Shown piece after piece: positions 58,885-64,000 of a DNA stretch of 64,000 bases. The notes under the pieces were generated by a model, which saw nothing but the letters and a program-made list of their open reading frames with translations, was not told where the DNA came from and did no database searches. Where the stretch lies: NCBI RefSeq assembly GCF_029407905.1, contig NC_073637.1, positions 52,700,501 through 52,764,500 of the forward strand. The letters run 5' to 3'. The position numbers and the translations under genes are program-made. How positions within the stretch are numbered: position 1 is the first letter of the stretch; every line of letters starts with the position of its first letter. Source of the DNA: Bubalus kerabau (lineage: Eukaryota > Chordata > Mammalia > Artiodactyla > Bovidae).

Positions 58885-59135
58885 GGTCAATTGGATTTCA
58901 TCAAAATTTAAAACTGTCCCTCTTCATACAATACTTTTAGGAATTAGAAAAAATAAAAGTGACTATAGCCTGCAGAAAAATAATTGTACGTCTATAGCTG
59001 ATAGAGAACTTGTATAAAACTCAAACCTCAATTATAAGTATGCATACAACTCAACAAGTAAATGAACAAATTCAAAAATATTTATTTATGGATAAAAATA
59101 AGCTTATGAAAATGTTCAAAACTTATTAGTTATTG
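58885..59135 (+). mobile_element. Old L1 ORF2 3' region (continues at 59605-59654)
   Basis: ATTGGATTTCATCAAAATTT and CATACAACTCAACAAGTAAATG fit L1 ORF2. The same element resumes at 59605-59654 with GATCCAAATTTAAGCCACAA and ATCTAAAATTAAA after two SINEs, and its last bases AAAATTAAA recur at 61150-61158. Decayed. Confidence 0.65.
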
Positions 59136-59337
59136 TTGTTTTAGTTGCTAAGTTGTATCCAACTCTTATGTGACTCCATGAACTGTAGCCTGCCAGGCTT
59201 CTCTGTCCATTGGATTTCCCAGACAAGAATACTGGAGTGGGTTGCCATTTCCTTCTCCAGGGGATCTTCCCAACCCAGAGATTGAACCTGCATTTCTGGC
59301 ATTCGAAGGTTTATTGCTGAACCACCAGGGAAGCCCC
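59136..59337 (-). mobile_element. Bov-tA SINE, complete with TSD
   Basis: Reversed Bov-tA: TTGTTTTAGTTGCTAAGTTG, body, GAGATTGAACCTGCATTTC (B box) and CTGAACCACCAGGGAAGCCCC head. TATTAGTTATTG (59124-59135) and TATTAGTCATTG (59338-59349) form an 11/12 target duplication. Confidence 0.94.
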
Positions 59338-59349
59338 TATTAGTCATTG

Positions 59350-59604
59350 CTGCTGCTGCTGCTAAGTCGCTTCAGTCCTGTCCAACTCTGTGTGACCCCA
59401 TAGACGGCAGCCCACCAGGCTCCTCCGTCCCTGGGATTCTTCAGGCAAGAATACTGGAGTGGGTTGCCATTTCCTTCACCAATGCACTCATGCATGCTAA
59501 GTCGCTTCAGTAGTGCCCAACTCTGTGCAACCCCATGGACAGCAGCCCACCAGGCTCCTCTGCCCACAGAATTCTCCAGGCAAGAATACTGGAGTGGGTT
59601 GTAG
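59350..59604 (-). mobile_element. Bov-A2 SINE abutting the Bov-tA target duplication
   Basis: Reversed Bov-A2 dimer starting with CTGCTGCTGCTGCTAAGTCG directly after the Bov-tA TSD and ending GAGTGGGTTG. The last bases of a full element (CCATTGCCTTCTCC) are missing, so it is slightly truncated. Confidence 0.92.
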
Positions 59605-59654
59605 ATCCAAATTTAAGCCACAATAAGATAACAGTAGGAATATCTAAAATTAAA
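59605..59654 (+). mobile_element. Old L1 segment between SINE and LTR
   Basis: Fifty bases of the L1 from 58885-59135. Its last 12 bases (59643-59654) are the target duplicated by the Bov-tA that now lies at 60959-61146. Confidence 0.6.
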
Positions 59655-60536
59655 GTCGCTTGCCGGGAGCCGGCGAGAGACGTTCCACTCGTGACAAAGG
59701 TCATGAGGAAGGAGGCTCGGCATACACAAAGGCGGAATCGAGCCTCGGGAGTCCCTCCGGATATTCTCGAGCATCTACCCCCAAAAACCAGAGTCTGCCT
59801 ACTTTATTGCTTTGTGCTCTCACCTCTGACTTTACTGGGGGCTGTCCCCTACCACCATCTCGCTCTGTCTGTCAAAGAGTTAACTTACAGCTCCAATTAA
59901 TAAAGTTCCTGGGCAATTAGGAGTGTTTAAATCCAAACCCCTCAGATGGCTCTCTAACTCGCCTGACAAGTTTACCTGGACACCTACAGCTATGCATAAG
60001 ATTGTTTACAGTCTCCCAGCCTCCAGAGGCACGGGAAGCTTAAGATATTCAAATAGCTTAGAGCCTCTCAGAGAATTAGAAACTGTCAGAATAAAACTAG
60101 TAAAAGATTTCATTGATGAGCCAATGTTTGTTGCCAAGTTTCCACATCCCCTGAATTGTGTCCTTGAATATGTATTAATTAATAGTTGGTATGTAGAAAA
60201 AATAAGTAGTGGCCTTGGTGTTAGTAACTTTAGACCCTTAAGGTAATAAATTCTTTCCTTTGTAAACCCATTACACATCGCCCTATAGGAATGTAATCTT
60301 ATCTTCGGAAGATGGCACCAAACCTTAAAATAATTACTCTTAGAGAAAATAAGTCATTGTTGATAAGTCCTTGTCAAGAGTCATAAAATGTTAATAGGCC
60401 TTCTGGCCAGAAGATGATGTAAATCACCTAAACCATTTGTATATGATAAATTTGCAGGAAAGAAACCCTGGTTTTTGATAAGCATCAAAGACTGCTGACT
60501 TTGCATCCCCTATTATCCTCTATGTGTAACTTAGGG

Positions 60537-60543
60537 TATAAAA
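60537..60543 (+). promoter_or_regulatory. TATA box of the LTR
   Basis: GGGTATAAAAACCCC context, about 420 bases before the LTR end. Transcription would be expected about 25-30 bases downstream, near 60567. Whether it is active is unknown. Confidence 0.7.
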
Positions 60544-60555
60544 ACCCCTGTTGAA

Positions 60556-60561
60556 AATAAA
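60556..60561 (+). terminator. Polyadenylation signal of the LTR
   Basis: AATAAA 12 bases after the TATA box, so just upstream of the predicted R region, an arrangement found in betaretroviral LTRs where cleavage falls a few tens of bases later. A second AATAAA series lies in the (AATA)n tract at 60876-60899. Confidence 0.6.
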
Positions 60562-60875
60562 GCTAGGGGCCTTGCTCACCAACGCTTGGTCTCCCCATGT
60601 CATTCTTCCCTTTAACTTCCAGCTGAGTCTCCATCTGGAGTGCGGAACCCACCATGCTTACTAATTATGCCTGGGCTTCTAAGATCCGACCGGGGAGGCC
60701 TCAGTGTCTCCTCTCCTTCGGGAGAACGGAAGGACGCCTGCGGCCTACGTAAGTGGTGCAAACTTCTTGTCTTGAAGCTTTATTGGTTTCCCGTGTAAAC
60801 CAAGCTACTCAGCTTCTTTTCTCCACTGAATTTTTCTACTGAGCTATCCTCATTCTATTATTCTTTATATCTCTG

Positions 60876-60899
60876 AATAAATAAATAAATAAATAAATA
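60876..60899 (+). repeat. (AATA)n microsatellite inside the LTR
   Basis: Six perfect AATA units in the 3' part of the LTR. Confidence 0.95.
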
Positions 60900-60958
60900 G
60901 GTCGCCTACTCCGTCTCCCCTTCGAATACCCTGGATCAGCTGGGGCTGGACCTCGGCA

Positions 60959-61146
60959 GTCGCTCAGTCATGTCTGACTCTTTGCGACCCCATGGACTAT
61001 AGCCCATCAGGCTCCTCCATCCATGGAATTTTCCAGGCAAGAGTACTGGAGTGGGTTGCCATTTTCTTCTCCAGGGGATCTTCCTGACCCAGGGACTCCC
61101 GCATTGCAGGCAGACGCTTTACCGTCTGAGCCACCAGGGAATCCGG
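60959..61146 (-). mobile_element. Bov-tA SINE split at its edge by the LTR
   Basis: Reversed Bov-tA from GTCGCTCAGTCATGTCTG to GAGCCACCAGGGAATCCGG. Its own target duplication is TCTAAAATTAAA, perfect 12 bp, at 59643-59654 and 61147-61158, on opposite sides of the LTR. The LTR therefore entered the SINE's terminal GTCGCT later. A small deletion has removed the B box (GACCCAGGGACTCCCGC). Confidence 0.94.
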
Positions 61147-61158
61147 TCTAAAATTAAA

Positions 61159-62545
61159 AGGAATAATCAATTCAAAATGGATCAAACACTTAAAAAAAAA
61201 AAAAAAAAGACTTAAAACCGTAAAATTCCTAAAAGCAAACATAGGAGAAAAGCTCCATGACAGAAACTTGGCAAAGTTTTCTTAGATATGACACACAAAG
61301 CACAGGGAACAAAAGAAAAACAAACAAGCAGACGTAAATAAAATGTAAAACATCCCCAAGTCAAGAAACATAATCAACATAGTGGAAAGGCAATTTATGG
61401 GATGAGAAAAAATATTTGTAAATTATGTAACAGATAAGGGGTTCAAATGTATATAACAATCTCATACAACTTAACAAAAAAAATCTAAATAAAAATTGAA
61501 CCTGAATATTTTTTACAAAGAAGACATACAATGGCCAATAGGTATATGAAACGTATTCAACATCACTAATCAGGAAAGTGCAATTCAAAATCACAGTGAG
61601 ATAGCAATCAACACCTATTAGGATGTTGTTATTTAGCAGCTAAGTTGTGTCAGACCCTTTCCTGACCTGTGGACTGTAGCTCACTAGGCTCCTCTGTCCA
61701 TGGAATTTCCCAGGCAAGAATACTGGAGTAGGTTGCCATTTCTTCTCCAGGGGAATCTTCCTGACCAACGGACTATTAACAAAAAGTTAAAAGTTGGAAA
61801 GAATCTGGAGAAAAGGGTAACTTTGTGCAATGTTAGTGAGAAAGTAAATTGGTACAGTCATTAGGGAAAACAGTAAAATATATGATCCAACAATCCCATT
61901 TTTGGATATAAATCCAAAGGAAATAAACTCACTATCTCACAGCACTCTTACATTCATTGCAGCATTTTGCATGATAGCCAAGTAAGTGTTTATCAACAGA
62001 AGAATAAAGAAAATGTCACACACACAAAATGCACACCTGAGAATATAATTCAGCCATAATAAAAGAAGGAAATTCTGTCATTTGAAACAACATAGATGAA
62101 CATTGTGAACATTATGCTAACTGAATTAAGTCAGACACATATAGACAAACACTGGATGATCTCATTTATATGTGGAATCAAAGTTAGATTCATAGAAACA
62201 GAGTAGAATGCTGGCTACCTGAGTCGAGGGGGATGGGAGAAATGGGGAGATGTTGGTCAAAAGATGCAAACTTTCAGTTGTAAGATCAGTAAGTTTGGAG
62301 AATTCATGTGCAATTGGTAACTAGAGTTAATAGTACTGTTTTGTATAATTGAAATTTGATAAGAAAGGAGATCTTAAATGTCTTCATCACTAAAGGGGTA
62401 AAGGTAATTATATGAGGTGATGGATATTCTATTATTTTTGGTTGTAGTAATCATATTACAATGTGTACATATATCAAAATATCACATTATATATCTCAAA
62501 TATACTTAATTTTTATTTGTAAATCATACCTCAATAAAGCTGCAA
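61159..62545 (+). mobile_element. Old L1, ORF2 3' part and 3' UTR
   Basis: ATTCAAAATGGATCAAACAC, AACATAGGAGAAAAGCTCC, GAAGACATACAATGGCC, CACTAATCAGGAAAGTGC, ATTTATATGTGGAATC and a CATACCTCAATAAAGCTG end. The start lies earlier in ORF2 than the end of the 58885-59654 piece, so this is a different L1 copy. A Bov-tA scrap interrupts it at 61625-61772. Confidence 0.8.
61625..61772 (-). mobile_element. Bov-tA SINE lacking its head
   Basis: Reversed body from TTAGCAGCTAAGTTGTGTC to GGGGAATCTTCCTGACC, then cut. No tRNA boxes. It sits inside the L1 ORF2 remnant. Confidence 0.85.
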
Positions 62546-62815
62546 CAGAAAGGAATGACTATATACAGTGATGAAGAGGATGAGGAATTGCCAGTGGGAA
62601 TATAAAATGATAAGGTCATTTTGAGAAAACCTAAGCATACAACTGCCATATGACCTACCCATTCATTTCATGAACAGTTTTCTGCCCTAAAGAAAAGCTT
62701 ATATCCACAGAAACACTGATAGTACACATGTTATAGTAGCTGGATTTGTAATAACCAAAAGCTGAAAACCCACATATTTCATAGATGAACGTTCCATAGG
62801 ACAACTTTTAAAAAA
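62546..62815 (+). mobile_element. Old L1 ORF2 piece (left part of a split copy)
   Basis: GGAATTGCCAGTGGGAATATAA, CATACAACTGCCATATGACC and TTTGTAATAACCAAAAGCTG fit the ORF2 C-terminal region. The element probably resumes at 62984 after the insertion at 62816-62983. Confidence 0.6.
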
Positions 62816-62983
62816 TAAAGTATTTACTCTGTGACAATCTAGAGGAGTGGGATGCGGGTACGGTGGGAGGGAGGCCCTAGAGGGAGGGGATATATGTAAA
62901 CTTATAGCCAATTCACATTGCTGTATGGCAAAAACCAGCACAACATTGTAAAGCAATTATCCTCCAATTAAAAAAAAATAGAA
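62816..62983 (+). mobile_element. L1 3' UTR fragment
   Basis: CTCTGTGACAATCTAGAGG, GGTGGGAGGGAGGCCC, AGCCAATTCACATTGCTG, GCAATTATCCTCCAATT and a short A tail. Same family as 42036-42350. It is inserted in an older L1. Confidence 0.85.
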
Positions 62984-63330
62984 TATACATATCACCATAT
63001 AAAAAATCTCAAACTAATTATAAAGTGGAAACAATTAGGACAAAAGTGCATGATTTCTGTGGTCCCATTATATGAAACTCTGTATGTGCAAAGTAATATA
63101 TACAGTTACCAAAAGTGGGACAGGTTTTATTTTGGGGAAGAGTGAGTGAAGTTTGGGGAGAGGAAGAAAAAGGAATTACAGAAGCAAAGTAGGAAATTTT
63201 GAGGGGTAGAGGGTATATTCATTTTTTTCATTTTATTGATAGTTTTAAAAACTATCAAATTTTCTTAAATATCTGTAGTTTATTTTATACTAACTATACC
63301 TCAATAAAGCTGTTACAAAGAAGAAAGGAA
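62984..63330 (+). mobile_element. Old L1 3' end (right part of a split copy)
   Basis: AAATCTCAAACTAATTATAAAG, ATTATATGAAACTCTG and TATACTAACTATACCTCAATAAAGC form an old L1 3' UTR. Confidence 0.6.
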
Positions 63331-63535
63331 ACTAATACTTTAAAGTAGTAATTTTCAAATTAATATCAAACAGGATCATCAAAGAACTTATCACAAAATT
63401 ACTGGGACCCAATCCTCAAATCATCTGTTATTAAATGTCGCACGGGGTCTGAGAATTTGGATTTCTAACAAACTCCCAGGTATTGTTCATGCTGCTCGTC
63501 CAAAGATTGCAGTTTAAGAAAAATTCACCACTTTT
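63331..63535. other. Non-coding stretch, no feature recognised
   Basis: Nothing recognisable. Confidence 0.35.
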
Positions 63536-63806
63536 GTTGTTGTTCAGTTGCTAAGTCATGTCCAACTCTTTGCAACCCCATGGACTACAGCACACCAGGC
63601 TTCCCTGTCCTATCCTGTCTACAGGAGTTTGCTCAGATTCACATTCAGTGAGTCCATGATACTACCTATCTCATCCTCAGCCACCCTATTCATCCTTTGC
63701 CTTCTATCTTTCCCAGCATCAAGGTCTTTGCCAATGAGTCATCCCTTCACAGCAGGCAGCCAAAGTATCAGAACTTCAGCTTCAGTATCAGTCCTTCCTA
63801 AATCCT
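63536..63806 (-). mobile_element. BovB LINE, old diverged 3' end
   Basis: Reversed BovB: TTGTTGTTCAGTTGCTAAGTC (older ACAACAA-type terminus), GGCTTCCCTGTCCTATCC, TTCCCAGCATCAAGG and CCAAAGTATCAGAACTTC. One of the most diverged BovB copies here. Confidence 0.85.
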
Positions 63807-63937
63807 GGTTAGTCAAGTTACCCTCAAACTGACACCTTCACCTAAGTGCTTGTTAGATATAATCATCTTAGACATTAACCCAGACTTCCTGTATCAAAAT
63901 TGCATTTAATTTAAAAATATTGAATATCCTATGAAAG

Positions 63938-64000
63938 AAAGTGTTAGTCATTCAGTTGTGTCTGAATCCTTGTGACCCTATGGACTATAGCCCACCAGGC
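63938..64000 (-). mobile_element. Bov-A/Bov-tA SINE, cut by the window end
   Basis: Reversed body GTTAGTCATTCAGTTGTG to CTATAGCCCACCAGGC. The remainder lies outside the window. Confidence 0.85.

Larger units (their letters stand above)
59661..60958 (+). mobile_element. Solo LTR of a betaretrovirus-like (ERVK/ERV2) endogenous retrovirus
   Basis: A 1298-bp element with canonical LTR borders TGCCG...CGGCA and a perfect 6-bp target duplication GTCGCT at 59655-59660 and 60959-60964; 6 bp is typical for ERVK-class integration. Internally it has a TATAAAA box (60537-60543), AATAAA (60556-60561), a TACGTAAGT donor-like site (60747-60755) and an (AATA)n tract. No gag, pol or env sequence is present, so it is a solo LTR left by recombination between two LTRs. 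It inserted at the edge of a Bov-tA SINE. The plus-strand frame at 59923-60246 (107 codons, in U3) matches nothing I recognise. Confidence 0.9.

Noticed and set aside
59923..60246. 107-codon frame in the LTR as a retroviral accessory gene
   Set aside because: Long U3 regions can encode accessory proteins in some betaretroviruses, but I recognise no motif here, and a minus-strand frame of similar length overlaps it. Kept only as a point to test.

Overview
The window looks like gene-poor, AT-rich nuclear DNA from a ruminant, most probably a bovid. The evidence is its repeats: many copies of the RTE-type LINE BovB, tRNA-headed Bov-tA SINEs, dimeric Bov-A2 SINEs, CHR-type cetartiodactyl SINEs and a ruminant L1 (L1-BT type), over an older mammalian layer of MIR, L2, old L1, ERVL/MaLR LTRs and Tigger, mariner and hAT remnants. 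Cattle, sheep, goat and other bovids cannot be told apart by eye. No host protein-coding gene, rRNA, tRNA gene, CRISPR array or bacterial or phage system was recognised. The longer open frames with recognisable content belong to BovB or L1; the rest look like chance frames.

Layout. 0-8.9 kb: two BovB 3' ends, a Tigger/MER2-like remnant, one truncated Bov-tA, otherwise unassigned. 8.9-12.4 kb: one old L1 (end of ORF1, spacer, start of ORF2) broken by a 1.07-kb BovB, an L1 3' UTR, a BovB scrap and a mariner-type MITE. 13.5-14.6 kb: two ancient LTRs. 16.5-17.7 kb: an old L1 3' end. 18.5-19.9 kb: a 1.44-kb BovB with an exact 43-bp internal duplication. 20.5-26.4 kb: ERVL LTR, L2, MIR and five Bov-A-type SINEs, two of them in tandem and sharing target duplications. 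27-27.8 kb: an L1-BovB breakpoint. 29.8 kb: a long (TG)n tract. 34.5-37.3 kb: an old BovB split by a younger, inverted BovB. 38.9-40.5 kb: a young-looking L1 3' half with an open ORF2 C-terminus. 42-58 kb: scattered L1 3' UTRs, BovB (one 1.65 kb), SINEs, MIR, L2 and a hAT remnant. 58.9-63.3 kb: stacked L1 fragments carrying SINEs and a 1.3-kb betaretrovirus-like solo LTR. The window ends inside a Bov SINE.

There is no set of cooperating genes here. What the sequence records is an order of insertions, readable from target-site duplications (TSDs) and interruptions. Mobile elements depend on each other by family: BovB and L1 encode reverse transcriptases, and the SINEs encode nothing and rely on them. 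No undescribed biological system was found. The items most worth checking are the nested and tandem insertions, the solo LTR, the nearly open BovB and L1 copies, and the microsatellites. Family names come from recognising consensus features by eye; no alignment was run, and most boundaries are good to about 5-20 bases unless a TSD is given.
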